Assembly (NCBI RefSeq): GCF_005938225.1
Contig: NZ_VCPC01000008.1
Location: 1-64,000 of the forward strand
Reading direction: 5' to 3'
Length of the DNA stretch: 64,000 nt
From: Arenibacterium halophilum
GTDB lineage: Bacteria > Pseudomonadota > Alphaproteobacteria > Rhodobacterales > Rhodobacteraceae
Notes under the pieces: model-generated
The model's input: only the letters and a program-made list of their open reading frames with translations
Database searches by the model: none
Told to the model about the DNA's origin: nothing
Shown here: positions 10,359 through 18,904 of the stretch, in pieces
Layout of the letters: each line of letters starts with the position of its first letter
How positions within the stretch are numbered: the first letter of the stretch is position 1
Translations under genes and position numbers: made by a program

Positions 10359-11309
10359 ATGATGGGGTCCCGGCAGGAAGCGCAAGGCGCTCTGTTATAC
10401 GAGTTCTCGATCGACGCACATGTCCCGCCGGACCACATGCTTCGATCGGTTGATCGGTTCGTCGACCTGACTGGGATCCGGCAACACTTGGCAGCGTTCT
10501 ACAGTTCGTCAGGACGGCCGTCGGTCGATCCGGAACTGATGATCCGCATGCTGCTGGTGGGTTACATCATGGGCATCCGATCCGAGCGCCGTCTTTGCGA
10601 GGAGGTTCATCTCAACCTCGCCTACCGCTGGTTCTGCCGCCTCGACCTGACGTTTCCCGTGCCGGATTACTCGACCTTCTCGAAGAACCGTCATGGCCGT
10701 TTCCGCGACAGCGACCTGTTGCGCCATCTGTTCGAGACGATGGTGGCACGTTGTCTCGCGGAAGGCCTGGCCAGCGGCCAGCGCCTCGCCGCGGATGCCA
10801 GTATCATCCAGGTCGACGCGAACCGGCAGAACTCGACGCCGAAGGCGGACTGGGAGCCCCACAGCATCGATCCCGCAGAGGTGCCTCGGGCTGTCAGGGA
10901 GTACCTGGACACGCTGGACGAGGCCGCCTTCGGTACCGCCAGCGAGGTCCAGCCCAAGTTCACCTCGCATTCCGACCCGGCCAGGCAGTGGACGGAAGCG
11001 CGCAAGGGTTCGGCATTCTTCAGCCATTCAGACAACTAAGTGATCGACACGGATCACGGCGTCATCGTGGATGTCGAGGCGACGCGGTCGATCCGGCACG
11101 CGGAGGTCGGCTCGGCACGCACCATGCTAAACCCGGTGAAGGCCAAATTCGATTTGCATCCCGAACGCCTGATCACGGATACCGCCTATGGCACCGGCCC
11201 GATACTGGGTTGGATAGTCGAGCGTAAGATCGCGCCACACATCCCCGTCTTGGACAAGTCGGGCCGCAACGATGGCACCTGGCCATCAGGGATTGGCCGA
11301 AAAATTTGA
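10359..11309 (+). pseudogene. IS1182-type transposase, nonsense-mutated and 3'-truncated
   Basis: The frame starts MMGSRQEAQGALLYEFSIDAHVPPDHMLR and continues with DLTGIRQHLAAFYSSSGRPS and FSKNRHGRFRDSDLL, characteristic of IS1182-family DDE transposases. A TAA at 11037-11039 interrupts SHSDN-(stop)-VIDTDHGV, which is otherwise the same frame, so one base change broke it. The frame then runs on to about 11280, where homology ends abruptly. GTTGAAAAACTC-type end sequence lies near 10288. Between 11310 and the C45 gene at 11606 I see no gene. Confidence 0.85.
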
Positions 11310-11605
11310 TGCAATTTATTTTGGCCTCAACGCGGCTTCGGCGGTGATATCTGCTCCATCGTCGGATGGCTCGGCCCAGATATCGCGATGCATTTGCGGG
11401 TTCGTTTCGCGCTATGGCTCCGGCGATCGGAGATTCCTAGGGTTTATCGCCTACCAATGTAGGTGCGGCGTGTCCCTTACGAAAAAATCCGGAAGATGCG
11501 CTCCCAGTCTTCCGCCGTCGCTGGACAGTTCAGCTCTTGCTGCGGCGCTGCGCGAAGGGCGGGACACAAAGGCCCCGGCCCGACCAGCGGCCTCACGCCG
11601 GGACC

Positions 11606-12721
11606 TCAGAGCCGACGTAGTTCCGCCAGGTATGTTTCAATCGGTCGCCCGGCGCCTTTGGCATAGTCCCGTCCCACGTGGCCCCAATCCACCTCTGCCG
11701 ACCGCAACCAATCGGTTCCTTTGGTCCAACCAGAGCCTGCGTTGCTACGATCTGACAAGGCGTAGTCGATGACCGTCTGACCTTCATCGAATTGCGCAAG
11801 TGTCTGATACCAGTCCTTGTCCGGCCAGATCAGCCTAAGCGACCTCTCCAGCGGATCGTACTCGGCGGTGAACAGCGTGCCGAACCCCTCGGAATAGCGG
11901 TCCTGCAACAGCGGAGGACCGCTGAAGGTGGTGTGCAGATCGCGCACGCCGAGGGTCAGCGCGCTGAGGTGTTTGTACCTTTCGTAGGTGCGGGTGAAGG
12001 GGCCCCGATCCGGAATGGCGCCACAGCTTTGATGATTCGTGGCGATGGCGCGGGGCATCCGGGTTGCTCCTCCGCCCGGGGACAGTTCGACACTGGTCGT
12101 CGCGCCCGAGGCGTCGGCCAGCACGATGTTGTATGCCATATGCGACGGCACCCGGTCCAGAACCGCAAGTGCCTCGTCCACGGTGTCACAGACTTCCAGT
12201 ACGTAGCGCAGGATGGTGGTGACGCCGAAACCCTCGCCCGTGTCCGACCGACCGCCATAGGCTAGCGCAACGCTCAACCCAGCATCGTTGATGCCGTCGG
12301 ACAGACCCCAGAGGAACTCGACCATTCCCATGACCGGCCGGCCGGTCCATTCGCTGCGCAGGAGCAGGCCCTCGTTCAGTTCCGGAGACAAATCGTAGTT
12401 GCGAAGCAGGCGCACATCCGTGCCGTCCGACATTGCGGCGAGCGAGCAGCCGCCGAGGTATCGCGGCGGACACCAGGTGGACAGGAACCGCGCCGCGCGG
12501 TCGCCGCCGCCTGCGAGGGCGACAAGCCGGTCATGGACCGGCAGCAGTTCCGGCATGTACCGCGCAAGCGCGGCTTTGCAGGCCGCTCTGTCTGGCCCGT
12601 CATCGCCGCCGCGCGCGATGAACCAAGCCTCATAGGCGGGCCAGGAGCGCAGCCAGCGGCCGCGCCATTTTTCGCCCGGCGTCCTCTCGCTTACGGCGTC
12701 GAACGTGAGTGTCATGGTCAT
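11606..12721 (-). CDS. C45-type Ntn hydrolase / acyltransferase-like protein
   Basis: A 371-residue protein resembling the C45 (acyl-CoA:6-aminopenicillanate acyltransferase-like) and choloylglycine-hydrolase fold. The expected autocatalytic nucleophile is Cys92 in RYLGGCSLAAMSDGT, followed by LRNYDLSPEL, where the family has its conserved arginine-N-x-D segment, and by TNHQ near the middle. Such enzymes self-cleave before the cysteine and then hydrolyse or transfer amide-bound acyl groups. The ATG at 12721 overlaps the stop of the upstream esterase (ATGA), which fixes the start. Substrate unknown; pairing with an esterase suggests joint breakdown of an acylated compound. Confidence 0.8.
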   Translation of the reverse strand: MTMTLTFDAVSERTPGEKWRGRWLRSWPAYEAWFIARGGDDGPDRAACKAALARYMPELLPVHDRLVALAGGGDRAARFLSTWCPPRYLGGCSLAAMSDGTDVRLLRNYDLSPELNEGLLLRSEWTGRPVMGMVEFLWGLSDGINDAGLSVALAYGGRSDTGEGFGVTTILRYVLEVCDTVDEALAVLDRVPSHMAYNIVLADASGATTSVELSPGGGATRMPRAIATNHQSCGAIPDRGPFTRTYERYKHLSALTLGVRDLHTTFSGPPLLQDRYSEGFGTLFTAEYDPLERSLRLIWPDKDWYQTLAQFDEGQTVIDYALSDRSNAGSGWTKGTDWLRSAEVDWGHVGRDYAKGAGRPIETYLAELRRL

Positions 12722-13812
12722 GTCTGCAGGTCCTTGGGTTCCAGGAAGAAGCGGATCATTTCCGCGCTGGCATCGGGGCCGCGCGGATCGGTGTACGAGC
12801 CTCCGGGCCCGCCGCCCGACCAAGCATGCCCGAGTCCGTCGATCACCCAGTGCTCCAAGTAGTCGCGTCCGTCGGGCCCGGTCGTCATCGTAGCGGTGTA
12901 GGTCCGGCCATTTTCCTCGCCCGTCCGGGTGGTCTGCAGGCTGGGCGACGGTGCGCCCCGTTCGGCATCCCGCGCGATGGTGTCGCCGTTGGAGGCATCC
13001 ACGGTCCCGTCGGCCGTTCCGTGAAAGACGATGGTCCGAACGCCCGCCTGCGCCGGCGCGTCCTGCTGGCCCAACCTCTGACCCGCCATGGCGGCGAAAG
13101 CAGAGGCGACGTCCTTCGCCGACCCGTAGGGAAGGCCCGAATGCGCGCCCGCCGCGGCGAACACATCCGGGTAGGTCGCCCCGAGGATGACCGCCATGGC
13201 CGCGCCTGCCGAAAGCCCGGCCACGAAGCAGCGCTCTGGCGAAACTCCGTAACGCGTCATCGCGTCCCGCGCCATGCCGGCAAGGATCTCCGGCTCGCCC
13301 CGATCGCGGAGCTGATCGTTCGGGCTGAACCAGTTCCAGCAGGTCTGCGCGTTTGCGCCGCGTGATTGCTCGGGGTAAAGCACAATGAAGCCATGACGCT
13401 CGGCAAGGGCGTTCATGCCGGTCCCGATGGCGAAATCCTCGGGTGTCTGCGTGCAGCCATGCAGCATCATCACGAGGGCGGTCGTTCCGCCCGCGGCGGA
13501 GGCAGGCACGTAAGTGCGGTAAGCGCGGGTACCGCTCTTGCCCTGATACGTATCGGAGAGGAACTGCGCGCCGTCGGGCAGTTCGACGCGGCTTGTTCCG
13601 GGCCCTGCCGCGGTCGCGTCGCCCCGTGGTGCACGCATCCGTTGCAACAGGTTCATCAGCCCCTGCGGATCGGGCAACGACGATGGCGAGGCAGATGGGC
13701 CAAGCCCGTGCTGCGCAAGGGTGCGCTGCACCAGTTCGTGCGCGTCGGTCAGCCTTTTTGCGCGCGCGTCATGGGTCACCGGGCGCCATGCGCCGGCGTT
13801 GAAATCAAACAT
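12718..13812 (-). CDS. PHB-depolymerase-like esterase (LpqC family)
   Basis: A 364-residue alpha/beta hydrolase of the Esterase_PHB_depolymerase family. The oxyanion motif is MMLHGC (residues 115-120), the nucleophile Ser201 lies in AGLSAGAAM, an aspartate is offered by FHGTADGTVD and the histidine by GLGHAWSGG. A roughly 80-residue N-terminal extension precedes the catalytic domain and no signal peptide is seen, so it probably works in the cytosol on short-chain polyesters or aromatic esters rather than on extracellular PHB. It is coupled by a 4-bp overlap to the C45 hydrolase gene and preceded by a CopG-type regulator. Confidence 0.85.
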   Translation of the reverse strand: MFDFNAGAWRPVTHDARAKRLTDAHELVQRTLAQHGLGPSASPSSLPDPQGLMNLLQRMRAPRGDATAAGPGTSRVELPDGAQFLSDTYQGKSGTRAYRTYVPASAAGGTTALVMMLHGCTQTPEDFAIGTGMNALAERHGFIVLYPEQSRGANAQTCWNWFSPNDQLRDRGEPEILAGMARDAMTRYGVSPERCFVAGLSAGAAMAVILGATYPDVFAAAGAHSGLPYGSAKDVASAFAAMAGQRLGQQDAPAQAGVRTIVFHGTADGTVDASNGDTIARDAERGAPSPSLQTTRTGEENGRTYTATMTTGPDGRDYLEHWVIDGLGHAWSGGGPGGSYTDPRGPDASAEMIRFFLEPKDLQT

Positions 13813-13842
13813 GGGTCTTGTCCTTGGGTGAGAGTGTCTACG

Positions 13843-14259
13843 TTAATGGATGCGGTCGGAGAGCGCCGCCTTGACCTCTTTCGAGGCTTGCAGGGCGCCC
13901 AGAACGGTAATCGAGCCAATGGACTGCAGGGCGAGTTCCGGTGTCACGTCCGGATCGATGCGGGCTAGCCCCACGACCTTCACATGCAGCACTTCGCCTG
14001 AGTCGCGGAGGGCTTCGAGATCGGCCCGCGTGTAATCTCGCAGGCCGAGCTCCATCGTGTGCCGCTCGACAGACTTGGTCACGACATCGGCATGCGTGCC
14101 GAGTTGATTGCGGATCGCGGTACGAATGAAATCGCTGCGATTGGAGTAGAACCCTTCCTGAACCAGAAGATCAATGCGGCCTAGGTCCACATAGCCGAGA
14201 TTTATAGTTATTTTTTCGCTTTCCGATGTCTTGTCACGAAACTGCCTGATGTTGTTCAT
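13843..14259 (-). CDS. CopG-type (ribbon-helix-helix) transcriptional regulator
   Basis: A 138-residue protein. Residues about 14-50 (SEKITINLGYVDLGRIDLLVQEGFYSNRSDFIRTAIRNQL) show a beta-strand then helix-turn-helix pattern typical of RHH/CopG DNA-binding domains. The rest is a C-terminal domain ending LGALQASKEVKAALSDRIH. The start is ATG 14259 with GGAGAAG 5 bases upstream. It lies 30 bp before the esterase gene in the same direction, so it likely controls the three-gene operon and itself. Confidence 0.78.
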   Translation of the reverse strand: MNNIRQFRDKTSESEKITINLGYVDLGRIDLLVQEGFYSNRSDFIRTAIRNQLGTHADVVTKSVERHTMELGLRDYTRADLEALRDSGEVLHVKVVGLARIDPDVTPELALQSIGSITVLGALQASKEVKAALSDRIH

Positions 14260-14276
14260 GTCACTTCTCCATCTGA

Positions 14277-14294
14277 ATGGATGGTATATGGATG
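14277..14294. promoter_or_regulatory. direct repeat ATGGATG x2, possible CopG-type operator
   Basis: ATGGATG occurs at 14277-14283 and 14288-14294, 11 bp apart, that is one helical turn. The pair lies 18-35 bp upstream of the CopG-like start. RHH dimers often bind adjacent short repeats on one DNA face, so autoregulation is plausible. Short motif, low certainty. Confidence 0.3.
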
Positions 14295-14550
14295 CTTTTT
14301 CACGATATGCAAGCAATCAGTAGAAGACCTCATGATTATTGTTCTCGTTTGGGCCACGATTGATCGCCTGCAACGCGGCCTGGCAGTCGAGGCCCTGTGG
14401 ACTTGCCCTGAAAAAGTGGAGAGCATCAACTGAGGTGGACTTGCCCGGGTTTCGTGGAGAGCGTTTAGCTCACTTCGCGGGCCTTTCGCTCGAATGCGAT
14501 CGGGCTCTGTGAACCGCCCCGGGTTTACCGGAGAGTAAAACACTCAAAGG

Positions 14551-14892
14551 ATGAGCCTTATGACACAGAAGAGATTCACCCCAGCCTATCCGGCTGAACT
14601 TCGCGAACGCGGTGTTCGTTTGTTTCAAGAGAACCGCGCCGATTACCGGAGCGATAGCGCGGCCTACCGAGCGATTGCCCCGAAGCTGGGGTGTTCGCCT
14701 GACAGTCTTCGCGTTTGGTGCCAACAGGCGGAGCGAGATGCAGGTCAGCGCGGCGGTTTGACGAGCGCGGAGAAGGACCGGATCAAGGATCTTGAGCGCG
14801 AGGTCCGCGAGTTGCGACAAGCCAACGAGATCCTCAAGAAGGCCAGCGCATATTTCGCGGCGGCGGAGCTCGACCGCCCGTTCCGCAAATGA
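14551..14892 (+). CDS. IS3-family transposase OrfA
   Basis: A 113-residue OrfA with an N-terminal helix-turn-helix (KRFTPAYPAELRERGVRLFQ ... LGCSPDSLRVWCQQAE) that binds the terminal repeats, and a C-terminal leucine-zipper-like coiled coil (KDRIKDLEREVRELRQANEILKKASAYF). Its stop overlaps the orfB start by 4 bases, where an OrfAB fusion transposase would be made by programmed -1 frameshifting in this family. Confidence 0.9.
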   Translation: MSLMTQKRFTPAYPAELRERGVRLFQENRADYRSDSAAYRAIAPKLGCSPDSLRVWCQQAERDAGQRGGLTSAEKDRIKDLEREVRELRQANEILKKASAYFAAAELDRPFRK

Positions 14893-15794
14893 TCGCGTTC
14901 ATCGACGATCATCGTAGCGTCTTTGGTGTCGGGCCGATCTGCCGGGTTCTGGGGATCGCATCATCGACGTATTATGTCTTCAAGGCGGTGGAGCGCGATC
15001 CGGAGCTGGCATCGGGCCGGGCCAGACAGGATCAACTGGACATGGCCGCGATCCAGCTGGCCTTCGATGGCAGTCGGGGGCGATACGGCGCTCGCAAGGT
15101 CTGGCACCAGCTGCGCCGCGAGGGACACGATGTCGCCCGTTGCACGGTGGAACGGCTGATGAAAGTGATGGGATTACAGGGCGTTGTCCGGGGCAAGAAG
15201 GTCATCACGACCAATCCCGATGCGGCACAACCTTGCCCGGACGACAAGGTGAACCGTGCCTTCGTTGCCGCCATGCCGAACCAGCTCTGGGTCAGCGACT
15301 TCACCTATGTCTCAAGCTGGCAAGGGATGGTCTACGTGGCCTTCATCATCGACGTCTTCGCCCGCAAGATCGTCGGCTGGCGCGTCTCGACCTCGATGAC
15401 GACCGGTTTCGTCCTCGATGCCCTGAACCAGGCCATCTGTCAGCGGGCGCCGTCCGAGGCTGACAAGCTGATCCATCATAGCGACCGCGGCAGCCAATAC
15501 CTGTCGATCCGATACACCGAGCGGCTCGCAGAAGCCGGGATTGATACGTCTGTCGGCAGTGTCGGGGATTCATACGACAACGCCCTCGCCGAAAGCATCA
15601 TCGGCCTGTTCAAGACCGAGGTCATCAAGTTCCTCGGTCCTTGGAAGTCCGCTGCCCAGGTCGAATGGGAAACCCTCAAATGGGTCGACTCGTACGACAA
15701 CACCCGCCTGCACAGCGCCATCGGATACATCACGCCCAACGAAGCAGAGGAGGCATACCACACATGCTTGAGCACTGCCGAAAAAGCAGCCTAA
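14889..15794 (+). CDS. IS3-family transposase OrfB (DDE integrase core)
   Basis: A 301-residue protein with an HTH_21-type region (about 40-95) and an rve integrase core. The first acidic residue is in WVSDFTYV, the second in HHSDRGSQYLS, and the glutamate in DNALAESIIGLFKTE, so all three catalytic residues are present. It ends before the right terminal repeat. Apparently functional. Confidence 0.92.
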   Translation: MIAFIDDHRSVFGVGPICRVLGIASSTYYVFKAVERDPELASGRARQDQLDMAAIQLAFDGSRGRYGARKVWHQLRREGHDVARCTVERLMKVMGLQGVVRGKKVITTNPDAAQPCPDDKVNRAFVAAMPNQLWVSDFTYVSSWQGMVYVAFIIDVFARKIVGWRVSTSMTTGFVLDALNQAICQRAPSEADKLIHHSDRGSQYLSIRYTERLAEAGIDTSVGSVGDSYDNALAESIIGLFKTEVIKFLGPWKSAAQVEWETLKWVDSYDNTRLHSAIGYITPNEAEEAYHTCLSTAEKAA

Positions 15795-15869
15795 TCATTG
15801 AATCAGAAACTCTCCGGTAAACCCGGGGCGGTTCATAGGACCAGTATACGGTTCCATCTCAGGAGCAGG

Positions 15870-16022
15870 GCCGTCTTCCCCATCAATGGGCGCCTTCGCG
15901 ACGAGTGCCTCAACGAGCACCTGTTCGCCAATCTGCGCCATGCCAGAGAGCTGATCTCGGCATGGCGCGATGACTACAACCATCACCGCCCCCACAAGAG
16001 CCTCGACGGGCTCACCCCGTAG
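15870..16022 (+). pseudogene. IS3-family OrfB C-terminal fragment
   Basis: The plus frame reads NGRLRDECLNEHLFANLRHARELI...YNHHRPHKSLDGLTP then a stop, the C-terminus of a different IS3 OrfB (IS407/ISRj-like). The catalytic glutamate is in the RDECLNEH part. No N-terminal portion is present. It is left from an insertion older than the neighbouring intact IS. Confidence 0.75.
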
Positions 16023-16065
16023 GAGTATCACCAACGGTCAGTAGAGGACCAAACCCTGAACAGAG

Positions 16066-16212
16066 CTAACTCATAACCGTGGACTCTATGGGGAGCGGGT
16101 CAGCCAAAATGCCCAGATCTTCAGCGATCTCGCGCCGTGTCCGACCGCTTGTCAGCGCCAGTCTGACTGCTTCACGCCGAAACTCCGGCGTCGGTCTGTT
16201 TCCGTTTCCCAT
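16066..16212 (-). pseudogene. IS3-family OrfA N-terminal fragment
   Basis: From ATG 16212, with AGGAGGTG 4 bases upstream, a 48-codon frame reads MGNGNRPTPEFRREAVRLAL...RTRREIAEDLGI, the HTH start of an IS3/IS911-type OrfA. The sequence then leaves homology and stops at 16066. It belongs to the outer element ending at 16268. Confidence 0.7.
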
Positions 16213-16265
16213 AGAACACCTCCTGGTTCCTCAGTTGGTGCTCTCCACTTTTTCCGGGCAAGTCC

Positions 16266-16402
16266 AGGGTGAGCTCCGTCGCACCGCCCCGGATCACCTT
16301 GCGCACCGTGTTCCGCGACACTCGCAGCTACCGGCAGATCAGCTTGATCGACTTCTTGTCCTGAAAATATGCCCGCCGGGTCTTCGCTATCGTCTCCACG
16401 AC
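16266..16402 (-). pseudogene. IS21-family istA 5' fragment
   Basis: The minus frame from about 16402 reads VVETIAKTRRAYFQDKKSIKLICR-(stop)-LRVSRNTVRKVIRGGATE, the N-terminal HTH of IstA with one in-frame stop. The flanking TGTGCTACTTGATGAACTC and GGAAACCGATCA (16416-16490) look like the left end of an IS21 element. Truncated by the outer IS3 end. Confidence 0.7.
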
Positions 16403-16558
16403 CAACATCCCGCACTGTGCTACTTGATGAACTCGGGGGCATCACCAAATCGGAGTAAGGGGGGCATTTTTGGAAACCGATCACCCCTCTACGTAGTCAA
16501 ATTTGCACGCCTGTTCGCATGCCAAAAGCCGATTGACTGACCTGCGACCGTGGCGATC

Positions 16559-16612
16559 ATGGCTATGATGGCTATGATGGCTATGATGGCTATGATGGCT
16601 ATGATGGCTATG
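16559..16612. repeat. 9-bp tandem repeat, six perfect copies
   Basis: ATGGCTATG is repeated six times without variation (54 bp), just beyond the IS21 fragment and 77 bp from the end of the YihY gene. Being a multiple of three, it keeps reading frames open on both strands and creates spurious frames of IIA or HHS repeats. No gene supports it as coding. A slippage-prone sequence useful for strain typing. Confidence 0.95.
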
Positions 16613-16688
16613 ATGCGGTGCTGTTCCGGGAAGCGTTGAAAGACCAGACGATCGCTCAGAACGACTTTGCCACGGTATTGCATATGGC

Positions 16689-17636
16689 TCATTTTTCCAA
16701 GAATTGATCCGCTTTGACGGCGCCTCTTTCTCCAAGCGGCATGCTCTTTCCCACCGTCGAGTCGACGCGGGTCTGTGCCTCGGCTTCGGCGTTCAACTCG
16801 GCGCCCAGCAGGATCACGTAAGCGGAAATCCACAACCACATCAGCAGTATGATCACGCCCGCCATGGCTCCGAAGGTTTCCTGATAACTTCCGAAATTCT
16901 GAACGTAGACCGCGAACCCCATTGAGGCGGCGACCCAAAGGATTGTCGCCAAGACTGCCCCAGGCACCAGCCAGCTCCATTGCGCGGCGCGTCGGTCGGG
17001 CGCCACGCGATACAAGACGCAAATGCCGAAGGCTGTCATTGCGAACAGCGCAACCCAGCGCGTGGCGCCGATCAAAAGTTCAGTCGTCACGCCAAACGAG
17101 AGCAGTTGAAGGATCGAGGGCAGCACGATCGTCGCCCCAAGCCCGGTGACCATTCCCACAACTAAGAAAATCGTCAGCCCAAGACGTGTTGCCGTAAGCC
17201 GGATGAATCCGCGGGTCTCGGCTTCATCATAGGCAACGTTTATTCCTTCGATAAGGCTGCCAACGCCTTTCGATGCCGCCCATATTGCCGTCGCAAAGCC
17301 GATAAGGGCGGTTAAACCCAAGCCACCGTCTTCACTTCCGGTAATTGCTGCCGCCTGACCAATAATGATCTCGGCGGCTGCTTCGGGCACGATAGAGGCG
17401 ACAAGGCCGATCTGGTCGGTCACCTGCGAGGCATCGAATACCAGCCCGGCCAGTGCCATAAGCGCGGTGATCGCGGGGAAAAGCGCAAGTAAACCGTAGA
17501 ACGCGACGCCGGCGGCAATCAGACTGATATGATCGCCGCCGACTTCGGTCCAGACCCGCAGGGCGATCGCCTTCCAACCGCCTATCGGGATGGCGCGGGG
17601 TGTGCGCGCCATCTCTCCTGTGTCATTGCTGTCCAT
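16689..17636 (-). CDS. YihY/BrkB-family inner-membrane protein
   Basis: A 315-residue protein with about six membrane helices (roughly residues 37-62, 96-120, 145-170, 185-208, 215-240 and 250-275). It carries the family segments HISLIAAGVAFYGLLALFPA and GATRWVALFAM. The family was once called RNase BN but that activity belongs to another protein; its real role is unknown. Last gene of a five-gene operon of small membrane proteins; its ATG overlaps the upstream stop by one base (TGATG). Confidence 0.87.
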   Translation of the reverse strand: MDSNDTGEMARTPRAIPIGGWKAIALRVWTEVGGDHISLIAAGVAFYGLLALFPAITALMALAGLVFDASQVTDQIGLVASIVPEAAAEIIIGQAAAITGSEDGGLGLTALIGFATAIWAASKGVGSLIEGINVAYDEAETRGFIRLTATRLGLTIFLVVGMVTGLGATIVLPSILQLLSFGVTTELLIGATRWVALFAMTAFGICVLYRVAPDRRAAQWSWLVPGAVLATILWVAASMGFAVYVQNFGSYQETFGAMAGVIILLMWLWISAYVILLGAELNAEAEAQTRVDSTVGKSMPLGERGAVKADQFLEK

Positions 17637-18904
17637 CAGCCGTTCGGCTTGCCCAATTTCTGCGAGTCTGCTTCAGACATCGCAGCGTCCTGAACGCGCT
17701 TCGCACCAGACTTCACTTCGTCGACAACGTGCTCGGCGGCTGACTTTTGCCCCGGAGCCGAGTTGTCGATCTTGGCGCGCTCTTCTTCCAGCACTTCTTG
17801 CGCTGCTTGAGCGGCCCGATCGACGACCTTCTCCGCCTTGCGCCGTTCAGACTCGAAGATCCGCTCGGCCTTGTCGTAAGCACTGTCGGAACTCGCACCG
17901 AAGTACGCATTTTCCTGCTTCGTGCGAGGCAATGCACCTGCAAGCAGGGCACCGGCTGCCAAAGCAAGCCCCCCGACGACGAGCGGGTTCTCACTATAGA
18001 ACTCGGACGCTTTGTCAGCCCCCTTGCGCGCCTGTCGGGCGGCTGAGCGACGAGCTCGAACGGCCGCCCAGCGAGCAGAGATTACGCGTTCTTTGGCTTC
18101 TTCGGTCAATTGCTCGGTTCCGCGTGCCAGCCTGTCGCGAATGCGACGCGCGCGTTCCGCAGTTGCGTCGCGGGCCGCTTCGGCGCTGTCACGCACCGAT
18201 GCCGAACCACTACGGACCGAGTCGGCCGCGCTTCGACCTTTCGCCGAAATGCTATCCGCCGCCGACCTGGCCCCGGACTTGACCGAAGAGGCTGCATTGT
18301 GCGCCCCGTCGCCGACGGATCGGCCAAAGTCGGAAGCACGTTCTCCAACCGAGCGCTTGGAATTGGCGTCGTCGGCTTCGACGTAATCGGCTTCGAGATA
18401 ATCATCCCAGTAGTCGTCATCGTCGGCGTACAGCCAAGTGTCCTGCTCCATCCGTTCAATGTCGCTCTCGCGGCGCAGCCCTGCTCCATGTGCAGGGTGG
18501 ATGTCACGCGGCATGGGTTCAGCATGAATATCGCGGCTTGCGCCTCCCGGTTCGCGGCGTGTCGTATAGCCGCTTACACCCGATGTGGCGACCGGGTCGG
18601 TTCGTCTTGGGCTGGGGAGTGCCTTCCGGGCGGTTTCAACGCCAGGCGTGTCATCCCAGGACTTGCCGCTCATCAGCCACGCAAGCCCTATTCCGGTCAG
18701 CGCCAATGCGACGGGATTGCGCTTTACCGAAGAGGTGATTGCATTTCCGATGTCACTGCCGTGGTCGGTGAGTCCGCGCCCGATTTCGCGCATGATGTGG
18801 TCCGGCGAAAACCGGTTCTGAAGCGCTCCGACAGTGTCACGGAGTTCTGCTCTTTCGCGTTCGATATCGCGTTCGATTTCGTCCGGTGATCTGTGGTCAG
18901 ACAT
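17636..18904 (-). CDS. DUF3618-containing protein
   Basis: A 422-residue protein starting MSDHRSPDEIERDIERERAELRDTVGALQNRFSPDHIM, the DUF3618 signature. A short hydrophobic segment near NPVALALTGIGLAWLMSG follows, then a low-complexity Ala/Ser/Arg-rich helical region (about 170-300) and a second hydrophobic segment LVVGGLALAAGALLAGALP. It resembles alphaproteobacterial stress-induced envelope proteins that span or line the membrane. Function unknown. The ATG at 18904 lies within the end of the preceding DUF1469 gene (8-bp overlap). Confidence 0.8.
   Translation of the reverse strand: MSDHRSPDEIERDIERERAELRDTVGALQNRFSPDHIMREIGRGLTDHGSDIGNAITSSVKRNPVALALTGIGLAWLMSGKSWDDTPGVETARKALPSPRRTDPVATSGVSGYTTRREPGGASRDIHAEPMPRDIHPAHGAGLRRESDIERMEQDTWLYADDDDYWDDYLEADYVEADDANSKRSVGERASDFGRSVGDGAHNAASSVKSGARSAADSISAKGRSAADSVRSGSASVRDSAEAARDATAERARRIRDRLARGTEQLTEEAKERVISARWAAVRARRSAARQARKGADKASEFYSENPLVVGGLALAAGALLAGALPRTKQENAYFGASSDSAYDKAERIFESERRKAEKVVDRAAQAAQEVLEEERAKIDNSAPGQKSAAEHVVDEVKSGAKRVQDAAMSEADSQKLGKPNG

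Larger units (their letters stand above)
14510..15835 (+). mobile_element. intact IS3-family insertion sequence with perfect 27-bp terminal repeats
   Basis: Position 14510-14536 (starting TGAACCGCCCCGGG) is the exact reverse complement of 15809-15835, a perfect 27-bp inverted repeat. Between them are overlapping orfA and orfB, both open. Total length 1326 bp. The bases immediately outside (CTG and TAG) do not form a target duplication, so the copy may have been rearranged after insertion. It sits inside the older element at 14398-16268. Confidence 0.9.
14398..16268 (-). mobile_element. decayed IS3-type element (outer), interrupted by other IS
   Basis: The sequence starting TGGACTTGCCC at 14398 is repeated in inverse orientation ending at 16268; about 38 bases match with two differences (both ends carry AAAAAGTGGAGAGCA). 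These are the ends of one element. Inside the right end is an orfA start on the minus strand with a strong AGGAGGTG site (16212). Most of the original orfB is gone, replaced by a second IS (14510-15835) and another IS3 fragment. A further related end, beginning TGGACTTGCCCGGGTTTCG, sits at 14434. Confidence 0.7.

Noticed and set aside
12722-12823. 34-codon upstream extension of the C45 hydrolase
   Set aside because: The extension lies within the esterase gene; the ATGA overlap at 12721 gives a better start.
14510-15835. target-site duplication around the intact IS
   Set aside because: The three bases on each side (CTG and TAG) differ, and shifting the ends does not give a match.
16559-16612. 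tandem repeat as a CRISPR array
   Set aside because: The units are 9 bp and contiguous, with no spacers and no cas genes.
16481-17022. frames reading IIA or HHS repeats through the 9-bp array
   Set aside because: They arise only because the 9-bp repeat keeps any frame open; no start site or homology.
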